Shown here: piece after piece, positions 1 through 7,000 of the stretch
How positions within the stretch are numbered: position 1 is the stretch's first letter
Layout: every line of letters starts with the position of its first letter
Assembly: GCA_046727435.1 (NCBI GenBank)
Contig: JBKPCR010000328.1
Location: forward strand, 1-10,612
Source: CAVPRW01 sp046727435 [NCBI: bacterium]
GTDB taxonomy: Bacteria; Tectomicrobia; Entotheonellia; J063
Reading direction: 5' to 3'
Length of the DNA: 10,612 nt
The notes under the pieces: model-generated
Seen by the model: the letters and a program-made list of their open reading frames with translations, nothing else
Database searches by the model: none
What the model was told of the DNA's origin: nothing
Made by a program: the position numbers and the translations under genes

Positions 1-105
1 ACCAAATCCTCTTTCAAATGGTTCTGCCGTGAAGCGTCCAAAGTAGTTCGTTCGGGTTGCCCGGTCGACTTCAATGCGCTTCGGCATCTGGAACTCGGGT
101 AACAT
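1..105 (-). CDS. rpoA: DNA-directed RNA polymerase subunit alpha, N-terminal fragment (cut by window edge)
   Basis: The first 35 codons are visible, starting at ATG 103-105 and open to the window edge. The peptide begins MLPEFQMPKRIEVD and ends GRFTAEPFERGFG, the conserved N-terminal strand of the alpha-subunit NTD just before the 'LGNSLRR' dimerisation helix, which lies outside the window. Alpha dimerises to nucleate RNA polymerase assembly. A TAGGGGG sequence lies 12 nt upstream of the ATG, a rather long spacing. A second in-frame ATG (codon 7, MPKRIE) is an alternative start. It follows rpsD after 92 nt, the longest gap in the window, which contains a stem-loop; its place as the gene after rpsD is that of the bacterial alpha operon. 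Identification is firm; the exact start is less so. Confidence 0.95.
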   Translation of the reverse strand, partial: MLPEFQMPKRIEVDRATRTNYFGRFTAEPFERGFG

Positions 106-155
106 CGTTGCGTCTAACCCCCTATTGACCCAACATGATAGACACACACTTGCCT

Positions 156-179
156 CGCTGCAGGTAATGACCCACAGCG
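156..179 (-). promoter_or_regulatory. stem-loop between rpsD and rpoA
   Basis: Read on the minus strand, 179-170 (CGCTGTGGGT) pairs with 165-156 (ACCTGCAGCG) around the loop CATT (169-166). This gives 10 consecutive pairs, of which two adjacent central ones are G-U wobbles. No T-run follows (the next bases are AGGCAAGTGTGTG), so it does not look like a complete intrinsic terminator. It could be an attenuating or mRNA-processing structure setting the ratio of RpoA to S4, or a protein-binding site; function is inferred only from position. Confidence 0.45.
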
Positions 180-197
180 TACCTTTGAGGCTGCCGG

Positions 198-824
198 CTA
201 TTTCGAATAAAGTTCCACGATGAGCTGTTCTTGGATGGGAATGGTCAGCTGATCGCGGGAGGGGAATTGGTGGACAATGCCTTTAAAATTCCCCTTATCT
301 AGTTCAAGCCAGGTCGGTATACCACGCTGTTCAACGGTTTCGAGGGACATTATAATGGGCTCAAGCGTGCGACTTCGTTCGCGGACTTGGATTACGTCAC
401 CGCTCTTGACCAGGTACGAGGGAATATCGACCTTCCGGCTGTTGACCATGAAATGTCCATGACTGACAAGCTGGCGCGCTTGGGCGCGGGAGCTGGCAAA
501 GCCCAGGCGATATACTACCGAATCGAGTCGCTGCTCGAGTAGGAGCAGAAGGTTTTCCCCGGTAACCCCTTTGCGCCGGTCTGCCCTGGCGAAATAGCTG
601 CGGAACTGGCGTTCGAAAACACCATAGATGCGTTTAACTTTTTGCTTCTCGCGTAGCTGCAAGCCGTACTCAGATGGTTTCGGTCGGCGCTGTCCATGTT
701 GCCCCGGCGCGTAATTTCGGCGTGTAATAGCACATTTCTCGCTGTAGCAGCGTTCGCCCTTCAAGAAAAGCTTCATGCCTTCTCGGCGGCAGAGACGACA
801 GACAGAATCCGTATGGCGTGCCAA
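198..824 (-). CDS. rpsD: 30S ribosomal protein S4 (zinc-binding form), TTG start
   Basis: S4 binds the 5' domain of 16S rRNA early in 30S assembly and helps form the mRNA entry channel. From TTG 822-824 the product is 208 residues, the usual length. It opens [16 protein letters not shown], carries Cys9, Cys12, Cys26 and Cys31 (the zinc-knuckle 'C+' type), the NYAPGQHG motif at about 38-44, and the S4 RNA-binding domain at about 98-160. The frame is open further up to an ATG at 891-893, but that would overlap rpsK by 35 nt and add 23 unconserved residues. The TTG has a GAGGAGA Shine-Dalgarno 6 nt upstream and gives the family-typical N terminus. It is 34 nt after rpsK and before rpoA, the alpha-operon order; S4 is a known autoregulator of its operon in E. 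coli and of its own gene in Bacillus. Confidence 0.97.
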   Translation of the reverse strand: MARHTDSVCRLCRREGMKLFLKGERCYSEKCAITRRNYAPGQHGQRRPKPSEYGLQLREKQKVKRIYGVFERQFRSYFARADRRKGVTGENLLLLLEQRLDSVVYRLGFASSRAQARQLVSHGHFMVNSRKVDIPSYLVKSGDVIQVRERSRTLEPIIMSLETVEQRGIPTWLELDKGNFKGIVHQFPSRDQLTIPIQEQLIVELYSK

Positions 825-830
825 CGATGT

Positions 831-837
831 TCTCCTC
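831..837 (-). promoter_or_regulatory. ribosome binding site deciding the rpsD TTG start
   Basis: GAGGAGA on the minus strand lies 6 nt before TTG 822-824. It would be inside the reading frame if the upstream ATG at 891-893 were used, so it supports the shorter 208-residue S4. Confidence 0.8.
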
Positions 838-858
838 TGTATCCGCTTTGGCTCGTGG

Positions 859-1257
859 CTATACCCGACGGCGTTTCGGGGGTCGGCAGCCATTATGGGG
901 GATAGGGGTCACGTCGCGAATCAGGTTGATCTCTAGACCGACAGCTTGGAGAGAACGAATGGCCGCTTCCCGTCCGGCACCTGGGCCCTTCACACACACT
1001 TCGATCTTCCGCATCCCCTGATCCATAGCCTTCTTAGCTGCGGCTTCCGCTGCCACCTGCGCAGCAAAGGGTGTGCTCTTCCGAGAACCCTTGAACCCAT
1101 GAGAGCCGGAGCTGCCCCAACAAATCACATTCCCTATGGTGTCGGTGATGGTGATGATCGTATTGTTGAACGTCGCTTGGATATGTGCCATACCCTCAGT
1201 CACATTCTTCCGTTCACGTCGCCGCTGTCTTCCGCCCTCTCTCCGGCCCCGTGCCAT
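859..1257 (-). CDS. rpsK: 30S ribosomal protein S11
   Basis: S11 sits on the 30S platform near the E site and the 690 loop of 16S rRNA. The 132-residue product has the family core [15 protein letters not shown], the [13 protein letters not shown] segment, VKGPGAGRE, and the invariant C-terminal motif [12 protein letters not shown]. The N terminus is a basic Arg-rich tail. The usual tryptophan segment before FKGS reads CWGSSGSHG, where the serine after Trp and the usually hydrophobic residue before Gly are replaced by Gly and His. It starts at ATG 1255-1257, only 9 nt after the rpsM stop; the AGGGGG that could serve as Shine-Dalgarno overlaps that stop codon and is very close to the ATG, suggesting translational coupling to rpsM. 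Confidence 0.97.
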   Translation of the reverse strand: MARGRREGGRQRRRERKNVTEGMAHIQATFNNTIITITDTIGNVICWGSSGSHGFKGSRKSTPFAAQVAAEAAAKKAMDQGMRKIEVCVKGPGAGREAAIRSLQAVGLEINLIRDVTPIPHNGCRPPKRRRV

Positions 1258-1266
1258 ATCATCCCC

Positions 1267-1644
1267 CTACTTTTTCGCTTTCTTCCTGGCCCCGACCGTA
1301 CGCCTCGGTCCCTTACGGGTGCGAGAATTAGTTCGGGTCCGTTGGCCTCGCACTGGCAATCCTCGCCGATGGCGTAGACCACGATAGGTCCCGATATCCA
1401 TTAGGCGTTTGATATTCATCGACAGGTCACGGCGTAAGTCACCCTCGACAATATAATTGCCTTCGAGCACCTCGCGGATGCGGCTAATTTCTTGTTCCGT
1501 CAAGTCTTTGACACGGGTATCTGGGTTAATTTCAGCGCGCTTCAGAATCCTATTAGCCGTTGACCGACCGACGCCATAAATATACGTCAGCGAAACCTCT
1601 ACCCGCTTATCGCGTGGAATATCCACGCCCGCGATACGAGCCAT
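1267..1644 (-). CDS. rpsM: 30S ribosomal protein S13
   Basis: S13 is on the 30S head, contacts the P-site tRNA through its basic tail, and forms bridges to the 50S subunit (L5). The 125-residue product starts [16 protein letters not shown], has the helix-two-turn-helix region with [13 protein letters not shown], the [17 protein letters not shown] motif, and the long basic tail ending KKAKK. It starts at ATG 1642-1644 behind a strong AGGAGG 5 nt upstream. The 59-nt gap from rpmJ contains an inverted repeat; in E. coli the start of rpsM is where S4 represses the alpha operon. Confidence 0.98.
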   Translation of the reverse strand: MARIAGVDIPRDKRVEVSLTYIYGVGRSTANRILKRAEINPDTRVKDLTEQEISRIREVLEGNYIVEGDLRRDLSMNIKRLMDIGTYRGLRHRRGLPVRGQRTRTNSRTRKGPRRTVGARKKAKK

Positions 1645-1666
1645 GGCTCCCTCCTACCTCTTTCTC

Positions 1667-1699
1667 ATGCAGCCCTCACCCGACTTGCCGACGCTGCAT
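1667..1699 (-). promoter_or_regulatory. inverted repeat in the rpsM leader, possible regulatory hairpin
   Basis: On the minus strand ATGCAGC (1699-1693) is perfectly complementary to GCTGCAT (1673-1667), separated by 19 nt. The repeat ends a little upstream of the rpsM Shine-Dalgarno (AGGAGG). A competing pairing between GGCT (in the second arm) and the AGCC directly before the rpsM ATG would enclose the Shine-Dalgarno. The position matches the S4-binding alpha-operon leader of E. coli, but no match to that pseudoknot was established. Confidence 0.35.
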
Positions 1700-1703
1700 T
1701 TCA

Positions 1704-1817
1704 TCATCCTTGGCGCTGCTTGTGGCGCGGGTTGCTACAAATCACGCGCACCACCCCCTGGCGGCGAATCACCTTACATTTCTCGCAGCGGCGTTTTACC
1801 GAAGCTTTGACTTTCAT
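1704..1817 (-). CDS. rpmJ: 50S ribosomal protein L36 (zinc-binding form)
   Basis: L36 is the smallest 50S protein, bound to 23S rRNA near the GTPase centre. The 37-residue product begins [19 protein letters not shown] and ends NPRHKQRQG. Its zinc ribbon is complete: Cys11, Cys14, Cys27 and His32. The open frame extends upstream into infA, but the start is ATG 1815-1817: this gives the exact family N terminus and length. It lies 13 nt after infA. The Shine-Dalgarno is weak (GAGTG), so expression may depend on coupling to infA. Confidence 0.97.
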   Translation of the reverse strand: MKVKASVKRRCEKCKVIRRQGVVRVICSNPRHKQRQG

Positions 1818-1830
1818 AGCATTGTCACAC

Positions 1831-2049
1831 TCACTTGTACCGGTAGGTGATTCGTCCTCTCGACAGATCATAAGGCGACAATTCAATCTTCACCTTATCT
1901 CCCGGAAGGATGCGAATGAAATTCATTCGGATCTTGCCAGAGACGTGCGCCAAAACCTTGTGTCCATTTTCTAGCTCTACACGAAACATGGCGTTCGGCA
2001 GAGGTTCGACAACGGTCCCCTCCACCTCAATGGCTTCTTCCTTTTCCAT
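1831..2049 (-). CDS. infA: translation initiation factor IF-1
   Basis: IF-1 binds the 30S A site with IF-2 and IF-3 to control initiator tRNA placement. At 72 residues it has the standard length and is a single OB (S1-like) fold: [13 protein letters not shown], then [35 protein letters not shown], and [17 protein letters not shown]. It starts at ATG 2047-2049 with GAGGT 9 nt upstream. It lies 61 nt after map and just before rpmJ, the infA-rpmJ-rpsM order found in many bacteria other than the gamma-proteobacteria. A weak promoter-like pair lies in the gap upstream. Confidence 0.98.
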   Translation of the reverse strand: MEKEEAIEVEGTVVEPLPNAMFRVELENGHKVLAHVSGKIRMNFIRILPGDKVKIELSPYDLSRGRITYRYK

Positions 2050-2073
2050 AGCTCAGTACCTCATCTCATCCCA

Positions 2074-2102
2074 GCAATAGAATCCTTATGACTTGAGGTC
2101 AA
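2074..2102 (-). promoter_or_regulatory. weak sigma70-like promoter candidate upstream of infA
   Basis: On the minus strand TTGACC (2102-2097), five of six matches to the -35 consensus, is followed after 17 nt by TATTGC (2079-2074), only three of six matches to the -10 consensus. It sits at the end of map, 24 nt before the infA ATG, so a transcript would have a very short leader. It could give separate transcription of infA through rpoA. The match is weak and could be chance. Confidence 0.2.
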
Positions 2103-2110
2103 AGATCACC

Positions 2111-2857
2111 TCAGAGCGCCGTAAGAATCTGGGGCCCGTCATCAGTGATTGCCACCGTGTGCTCGAAATGAGCGGAAAGCTGCCCATCAGCGGTGACAAC
2201 TGTCCAGCCATCATCCAAGATCTCGACATCGGCATCACCGATGTTCACCATGGGTTCGATCGCTAGAACCATACCGGCTTTCAAGCGTGGTCCGCGGCCG
2301 GGTGGTCCAAAATTCGGCACCTGTGGTTCCTCATGGAGTGCAGTGCCAATACCGTGCCCCACAAAGGCCCGGACCACGCTGTACCCGCGTGTTTCCGCAT
2401 AGCACTGGATCGCATGCGAAATGTCTGAGAGGTGTTTTCCAGCGCTCACTTCTTTGATGCCCATGTACAATGCCTCTCGGGCTGTCGTGAGTAAGCACTC
2501 TGTATCTGAAGGGATCTGACCCACCGGGACGGTGACCGCTGCATCCCCGTAATATCCTTCCCACTTGGCACCCAGATCGAGGCCAATGATATCCCCAGCT
2601 CGTAACCGCCGTTTCGACGGAATCCCGTGCACCACTTGCTCGTTGAGTGCGACGCAAAGCGTATTGGGAAATCCCCGGTAGCCCTTGAAGGCTGGCACAC
2701 CACCCCGCGTGCGGATGCTTCGTTCGGCAAAGGCATCAAGCTCAAGCGTGGTGAGGCCCGGCCGTACCACACGCACCAATTCCTGCAATACCTCAGCAAC
2801 GATATGGCATGCTATGGTCATCTTTTCGATTTCGCTCTTCGATTTCAAAATGATCAT
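2111..2857 (-). CDS. map: methionine aminopeptidase, type I
   Basis: This cytosolic dinuclear-metal enzyme removes the initiator methionine from nascent proteins after deformylation. The 248-residue product has the pita-bread fold without an N-terminal extension, so class Ia. All five metal ligands are visible: Asp94 (GLDLGA), Asp105 (YYGDAA), His168 (VGHGIG), Glu201 (AIEPM) and Glu232 (FEHTV). His78 (VHGIP) and His175 (ALHEEP) are the conserved substrate-side histidines. Numbering runs three below E. coli Map. It starts at ATG 2855-2857, 9 nt after adk; the Shine-Dalgarno is modest (GGGTGA). Linkage secY-adk-map-infA groups it with translation and export. Confidence 0.98.
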   Translation of the reverse strand: MIILKSKSEIEKMTIACHIVAEVLQELVRVVRPGLTTLELDAFAERSIRTRGGVPAFKGYRGFPNTLCVALNEQVVHGIPSKRRLRAGDIIGLDLGAKWEGYYGDAAVTVPVGQIPSDTECLLTTAREALYMGIKEVSAGKHLSDISHAIQCYAETRGYSVVRAFVGHGIGTALHEEPQVPNFGPPGRGPRLKAGMVLAIEPMVNIGDADVEILDDGWTVVTADGQLSAHFEHTVAITDDGPQILTAL

Positions 2858-2866
2858 AGAATTCGG

Positions 2867-3511
2867 TCACCCACCAACCGCCTCGCCGATGCGCTTGGCG
2901 ATGGCATCGATGGAGCCAGTGCCATCAATCGTTGTGAGCAACCCTCGGGCCGAATAATATTCGATGAGCGGTTGCGTACTTTGACGGTAGACCCCTATTC
3001 GCTCATGCACGGTCTCGATGCGGTCGTCTGCGCGTTGGCTTAAGATCCCTCTACAACAATCACAGCGCCCGGGCGTCTGCGGTGGGTTAAGCATCAAATT
3101 ATACATCCGGCCACAATTCTGACAAGTGAGTCGGCCATTCATCCGGCGCAAAATTTCCTCGACCGGCACCTCCATGTTCACCACATAATCTAATGGTGTA
3201 TTCATCGACTTCAGGAGTTCAGCGAGCGACTCCGCTTGGGGGATGGTGCGAGGAAAGCCATCGAGAATAAACCCAGGTGCGCAGTCACTTTGCTGCAACC
3301 GTTCCTGGATGATACCGATCATTACGTCGTCGGGGACGAGTGCGCCGCGATCCATGTATCGCTTCGCTTCTCGCCCAAGGTAAGTTCCCCCCTTACTGGC
3401 TGCCCGGAGAATATCTCCGGTTGAGATATGAGGTATACCACATTCTGCTGCAAGTCGCTTGGCCTGAGTCCCCTTTCCCGCAGCCGGGGGCCCCAAAAAA
3501 ATGAGCCGCAC
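2867..3511 (-). CDS. adk: adenylate kinase (zinc-LID, long form)
   Basis: It catalyses ATP + AMP = 2 ADP in the cytosol. The 214-residue product has the P-loop GPPAAGKGT at 7-15, the AMP-binding region ISTGDILR at 29-36, DGFPR at 84-88, the LID arginines Arg123 and Arg127, and QRADDR at 159-164. The LID domain carries a structural zinc site: Cys130, Cys133, Cys150 and Cys153 (C-X2-C-X16-C-X2-C), as in Bacillus and many other bacteria but not E. coli. An additional Cys152 gives the run CDCC. The start is GTG 3509-3511 with AGGAGG 7 nt upstream. It follows secY after 40 nt and precedes map by 9 nt. Confidence 0.98.
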   Translation of the reverse strand: MRLIFLGPPAAGKGTQAKRLAAECGIPHISTGDILRAASKGGTYLGREAKRYMDRGALVPDDVMIGIIQERLQQSDCAPGFILDGFPRTIPQAESLAELLKSMNTPLDYVVNMEVPVEEILRRMNGRLTCQNCGRMYNLMLNPPQTPGRCDCCRGILSQRADDRIETVHERIGVYRQSTQPLIEYYSARGLLTTIDGTGSIDAIAKRIGEAVGG

Positions 3512-3551
3512 CTACATTCCTCCTCAACTCGCATCTCCACCACCATCGCCC

Positions 3552-4859
3552 CTACCGACGTCCGCGCAAGCGACCCTTTTTCAGGAAGCTTTCGTAATGT
3601 CGCATGACGAGGTGCGACTCGATTTGCTGCATCGTGTCCATAGCCACGCCGACGACGATCAGTAAGCCGGTGCCTCCAAAATAGAACGGTACGTTCAGAT
3701 AGCGAATCATGTAGTCCGGTAGGATGACGACGAATGACAGATAAATCGCCCCCACAAATGTCAGGCGTGTCAATGTGCGGTCGATATACTCGGCCGTTCG
3801 CTTACCGGGCCGCATCCCTGGAATAAAGCCACCGTACTTCTTCATATTTTCTGCTACATCCATGGGATTGAAGATAATAGCCGTATAAAAGTAGCAGAAA
3901 AAGAAGATCATTACGACGTTCGCTAGCGTATAGAGCGGGGTCGCTGGAGCCAACGCATTGGACACCCATTCCAGCCACGGATGGTGTGTAAAGGTGGCAA
4001 TTGTTAAGGGGAAACTAATAATAGAGGAGGCAAAAATCGGTGGAATCACCCCGGAAGTGTTGAGCTTCAGCGGCAAATGCGTGCTCTGCCCCCCATACAT
4101 GCGGCGTCCGACCACTCGCTTGGCATACTGGATGGGAATCTTCCGATGCCCGGCCTCCATGAACACGATCGCCGCAACGACAGCTAGCATAAGACCTAGC
4201 AGAAAGATCATCAGCAGAAGATTGAGCTCACCAGTCTCCATCAACCGAAAAGTGTTGACGATCGCCGATGGTAGCCGCGCAACAATTCCGGCGAAGATGA
4301 TCAACGAGATCCCATTGCCGATACCGCGCTCGGTGATCTGCTCCCCAAGCCACATGATAAAGGCGGTACCAGCGGTCAGTGTAAGTACCGTCATCAGGCG
4401 GAAGGACCACCCGGGGTCTGGCACGACCAGTGCCCCAGTCGGACTTTGCATACTCTCAAGGCCAAGGCTGATCCCCAGACCTTGCACAGCGCTAAGAACA
4501 ATGGTGCCGTAGCGGGCATATTGAGTGATTTTTTTGCGACCTTGTTCCCCTTCCTTCTTTAGCTTCTCCAGGTAGGGCACAACAACTGTTAGTAACTCCA
4601 ATATGATGGAGGCGCTGATGTAAGGCATAATTCCCAGGGCGAAGATCGTCAGACGGCTCAGAGCGCCCCCTGAGAACATGTCGAAGAATCCGAGCAGCGT
4701 TCCCTGGGTCTGCTGGAAAAAAGCCGCTAGCGCTTGGCTATCGATTCCGGGTGTAGGGATATGAGCGCCGACGCGATAGACGGCTAGAAGTGCTAGGGTG
4801 AACAGAATACGCTTCTTGAGTTCCGGGATTCTGAACGCGTTCTGAAAGCCTTCAATCAC
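3552..4859 (-). CDS. secY: protein translocase channel subunit SecY
   Basis: SecY is the inner-membrane channel through which proteins are exported or inserted, working with SecE, SecG and SecA or a docked ribosome. At 435 residues it has the usual length. Ten hydrophobic segments are visible, roughly 17-35, 69-92, 117-137, 153-172, 184-204, 212-234, 268-289, 310-330, 365-383 and 391-409. The plug region lies at about 57-68 ([12 protein letters not shown]). Signature pieces include [27 protein letters not shown], the cytoplasmic loop around [12 protein letters not shown], and the loop [12 protein letters not shown]. The start is GTG 4857-4859 with AGGTGA 6 nt upstream; it overlaps the end of rplO by 8 nt. 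The C-terminal tail is short and basic (KKGRLRGRR). Confidence 0.98.
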   Translation of the reverse strand: MIEGFQNAFRIPELKKRILFTLALLAVYRVGAHIPTPGIDSQALAAFFQQTQGTLLGFFDMFSGGALSRLTIFALGIMPYISASIILELLTVVVPYLEKLKKEGEQGRKKITQYARYGTIVLSAVQGLGISLGLESMQSPTGALVVPDPGWSFRLMTVLTLTAGTAFIMWLGEQITERGIGNGISLIIFAGIVARLPSAIVNTFRLMETGELNLLLMIFLLGLMLAVVAAIVFMEAGHRKIPIQYAKRVVGRRMYGGQSTHLPLKLNTSGVIPPIFASSIISFPLTIATFTHHPWLEWVSNALAPATPLYTLANVVMIFFFCYFYTAIIFNPMDVAENMKKYGGFIPGMRPGKRTAEYIDRTLTRLTFVGAIYLSFVVILPDYMIRYLNVPFYFGGTGLLIVVGVAMDTMQQIESHLVMRHYESFLKKGRLRGRR

Positions 4860-5301
4860 GCTCGATCACCTGGACCTTTCCACCCGCCGCTTCAATCTTC
4901 GCGGCCGCCGACTGGCTGAATTTGTGGGCATGTACGGTCAGGGTCTTGGTTAAGGCTCCGGTTCCAAGCACCTTGACACCGTCGTTTCGAGAACGGATCA
5001 ACCCCTGAGATACTAGTAGTGCTGGGGTGACCTCCTGATCAGACTCAAAACGATCGAGGATCTCGATGTTAATAATCGCGTAGTTCTTTTTAAAAATATT
5101 CGTGAACCCACGTTTCGGCAAACGACGAATCAGGGGCATCTGGCCGCCCTCGAACCAGGCCGGAATGCTAGACCCTGTACGTGCCGTTTGTCCCTTTCCC
5201 CCGCGCCCTGCCGTCGTTCCGTGCCCTGATCCACGCCCTCGGCCGACGACTTTGCGACGTTTCGTCGATCCTCGTGCCGGCTTAATCTCATGCAGTTTCA
5301 T
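4852..5301 (-). CDS. rplO: 50S ribosomal protein L15
   Basis: L15 is a late-assembling 50S protein with a long extended N-terminal region buried in 23S rRNA. The 149-residue product starts [30 protein letters not shown], has the Gly-rich basic stretch [12 protein letters not shown] and [14 protein letters not shown], and ends with the folded domain including [20 protein letters not shown]. The start is ATG 5299-5301, 3 nt after the rpmD stop, with AAGGA 9 nt upstream. Its last codons overlap the secY start by 8 nt, the usual rplO-secY junction of the spc operon. Confidence 0.98.
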   Translation of the reverse strand: MKLHEIKPARGSTKRRKVVGRGRGSGHGTTAGRGGKGQTARTGSSIPAWFEGGQMPLIRRLPKRGFTNIFKKNYAIINIEILDRFESDQEVTPALLVSQGLIRSRNDGVKVLGTGALTKTLTVHAHKFSQSAAAKIEAAGGKVQVIERD

Positions 5302-5304
5302 AGG

Positions 5305-5496
5305 CTAGCGTCCTTCAGCGATCTCGTCCACCCAAATCAGATGTTGCACTTTGCGGATCATGCCACGAATCTCTGGGCGGTCCTCCCGGATCACCGTCTT
5401 GTGTAGTTTTGTCAATCCCAGCCCTGTCAGCGCCTCTTTAAGCTTCTGAGGGCTTCCGATACTGCTACGAATGAGGGTGATCTTGAGTTGTGCCAC
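5305..5496 (-). CDS. rpmD: 50S ribosomal protein L30
   Basis: L30 is a small 50S protein with a ferredoxin-like alpha/beta fold on 23S rRNA. The 63-residue product has the typical opening MAQLKITLIRSSIG, then LGLTKLHKTV and the C-terminal motif RGMIRKVQHLIWV. The start is GTG 5494-5496, 4 nt after rpsE; its Shine-Dalgarno (GGGAGGT, 6 nt upstream) lies on the last codons and stop of rpsE, so the two genes are probably translationally coupled. Confidence 0.97.
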   Translation of the reverse strand: MAQLKITLIRSSIGSPQKLKEALTGLGLTKLHKTVIREDRPEIRGMIRKVQHLIWVDEIAEGR

Positions 5497-5500
5497 GGTG

Positions 5501-6031
5501 TTACCTCCCAGCGGATGCCCGCGCTGGTTGTATGACGGAAAGCTCCTGCCCCCTCATGCGGGCGACCTCTTGGGGCTCACGAATGCGCTCAAGGCCTGCC
5601 AGGGCTGCCTTAACGACGTTGTGAGGATTGTTCGAGCCGAGGGACTTCGTTAAGATGTCACCGATGCCCACGGCTTCCATGATCGCACGCACGGGGCCGC
5701 CCGCAATGATTCCGGTACCTTTGGACGCTGGCTTCAGGAGAACACGACCTGCTCCGAATACGCCAAGCACCTGGTGAGGAATCGTCGTACCTGCCAACGA
5801 CACGCGTATGAAGCGCTTCTTGGCGCGTTCGATCCCTTTCCGGATGGCCTCTGGCACTTCGTTGGCTTTTCCCATACCCACCCCAACTCGACCATTGCGG
5901 TCGCCCACCACCACCAAGGCACTAAAGCTGAAGCGTCGGCCTCCTTTGACGACCTTTGCCACACGATTAATATAGATGATCTTATCAATGAGTTCTCCGG
6001 ATGTTTCGCGCTCCGTCATAGACTCCTGCAC
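5501..6031 (-). CDS. rpsE: 30S ribosomal protein S5
   Basis: S5 lies at the mRNA entry side of the 30S and affects decoding accuracy. The 176-residue product has the N-terminal double-stranded-RNA-binding-like domain (about 14-77), including the loop [11 protein letters not shown] (26-36) where spectinomycin-resistance changes occur in other bacteria, followed by [20 protein letters not shown]. The C-terminal domain has [20 protein letters not shown] and the segment [12 protein letters not shown]. The start chosen is GTG 6029-6031, with AGAGGAG 7 nt upstream; an ATG four codons later (6017-6019) is possible but its own AGGAG is only 3 nt away. It is 21 nt after rplR. Confidence 0.97.
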   Translation of the reverse strand: MQESMTERETSGELIDKIIYINRVAKVVKGGRRFSFSALVVVGDRNGRVGVGMGKANEVPEAIRKGIERAKKRFIRVSLAGTTIPHQVLGVFGAGRVLLKPASKGTGIIAGGPVRAIMEAVGIGDILTKSLGSNNPHNVVKAALAGLERIREPQEVARMRGQELSVIQPARASAGR

Positions 6032-6052
6032 AGGAAGGCTCCTCTAATCCGT

Positions 6053-6439
6053 TTAAAACCTTAGGCCGGCTTCACGAGCCGCTTCAGCGAGTGCCTTTAC
6101 GCGACCATGATACAAGAAGCCATTGCGGTCGAAGACGATTTGCGTAATACCCTTCGCATGTGCCTGCTCTGCTATGAGTTCACCCACGATTTTGGCGCCG
6201 CTGACATTCCCTCCTGATGCTTTCTCGATACTTTGGACCCGCTCACGAAACGAAAGGCTCAAGCTCGAGGCGGCCGCAAGGGTATGGCCGCCTACATCGT
6301 CGATGAGTTGACCGTAAATGTGTTTGGCGCTCTTGAAAACTGACAGGCGTGGACGTGCGGGAGTACCCTGGACCTTCTTGCGCACACGCTCCTGCCGTCG
6401 TCTTCGCGCTCGTTCCCGGATCCCTACCTGATCGGACAC
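6053..6439 (-). CDS. rplR: 50S ribosomal protein L18
   Basis: L18 binds 5S rRNA with L5 and joins it to the 50S central protuberance. The 128-residue product has a basic N-terminal tail ([16 protein letters not shown]), then [24 protein letters not shown], and the C-terminal part [28 protein letters not shown] typical of the family. The start is GTG 6437-6439 with GGGAGAG 5 nt upstream. It lies 12 nt after rplF and 21 nt before rpsE. It is slightly longer than E. coli L18 (117 residues), the extra length being mostly in the N-terminal tail and a mid-protein loop. Confidence 0.97.
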   Translation of the reverse strand: MSDQVGIRERARRRRQERVRKKVQGTPARPRLSVFKSAKHIYGQLIDDVGGHTLAAASSLSLSFRERVQSIEKASGGNVSGAKIVGELIAEQAHAKGITQIVFDRNGFLYHGRVKALAEAAREAGLRF

Positions 6440-6451
6440 GACTGCTCTCCC

Positions 6452-6988
6452 TTAAACTCCTGCCTTGCCAACCTTGTGTCGTATGGTCTCATTGGTATAG
6501 GCGATGCCTGCTCCCTTGTATGGTTCAGGGGGTCTAAGACGGCGAATCTCTGCCGAGACCTGACCTACCTGCTCTTTATTGGCGCCACGCACGGTGATCA
6601 AGTTCCGTTGGCTGACCTCGAATTCAATGCCCTCCGGTGGGCTAACGGTCACCGGTTGTGAATATCCAATGGCTAACTGTAGGTTTTTCCCTTGCATCTG
6701 AACGCGATAGCCCAATCCAGATACCACCAGCTGTTTCTGGAAGCCCTCGGCAACGCCCTTGACCATGTTAAAGATGAGCGTTCGCATGAGACCGTGCAGT
6801 GCCCGAGCTTGTTCGGACTCGACCCTTTTCCCAACAAGGAGCTTATGGTCTTCGAACTGCAGCTCGAGGAGGTCTGGCATGGTACGTGCTAGATGCCCAC
6901 GTGGTCCTGTGACTTGAACTTGACCATCTTCTATGTTAACTTCTACGTCTGCAGGAAGGTCGATGGGCTTATTACCGATACGAGACAT
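6452..6988 (-). CDS. rplF: 50S ribosomal protein L6
   Basis: L6 sits near the sarcin-ricin loop and factor-binding site of the 50S. The 178-residue product starts MSRIGNKPIDLPADV, shows two related alpha/beta domains (about 1-80 and 81-178), and ends with the signature RRLRPPEPYKGAGIAYTNE and a basic C terminus. The frame is open nine codons further up, to an ATG at 7013-7015 inside rpsH, but ATG 6986-6988 gives the family N terminus and has GGGAGAG 5 nt upstream. The gap from rpsH is 11 nt, and the Shine-Dalgarno abuts the rpsH stop. Confidence 0.97.
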   Translation of the reverse strand: MSRIGNKPIDLPADVEVNIEDGQVQVTGPRGHLARTMPDLLELQFEDHKLLVGKRVESEQARALHGLMRTLIFNMVKGVAEGFQKQLVVSGLGYRVQMQGKNLQLAIGYSQPVTVSPPEGIEFEVSQRNLITVRGANKEQVGQVSAEIRRLRPPEPYKGAGIAYTNETIRHKVGKAGV

Positions 6989-6993
6989 AATGG

Positions 6994-7000
6994 CTCTCCC
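6994..7000 (-). promoter_or_regulatory. ribosome binding site deciding the rplF start
   Basis: GGGAGAG begins on the last base of the rpsH TAG stop and lies 5 nt before ATG 6986-6988. It supports the 178-residue L6 rather than the 187-residue reading. Confidence 0.75.

Noticed and set aside
946-1377. 143-codon plus-strand open frame opposite rpsK and rpsM
   Set aside because: It spans two certain ribosomal genes in antisense, is low in complexity, and has no recognisable motif.
1818-1886. Longer rpmJ reading extending 23 codons into infA
   Set aside because: The extension overlaps infA and has no L36 similarity; the ATG at 1815-1817 gives the exact 37-residue protein.
2331-2799. Two minus-strand open frames in other frames within map
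   Set aside because: They overlap the complete methionine aminopeptidase with all five metal ligands; they reflect codon bias, not genes.
3512-3551. Possible terminator between secY and adk
   Set aside because: The 40-nt gap shows no stem with a T-run; it holds only the strong adk Shine-Dalgarno (AGGAGG).
3958-4512. 184-codon plus-strand open frame inside secY
   Set aside because: It lies entirely opposite secY, which is certain from its membrane segments and motifs. The translation has no recognisable domain and is a reverse-strand shadow.
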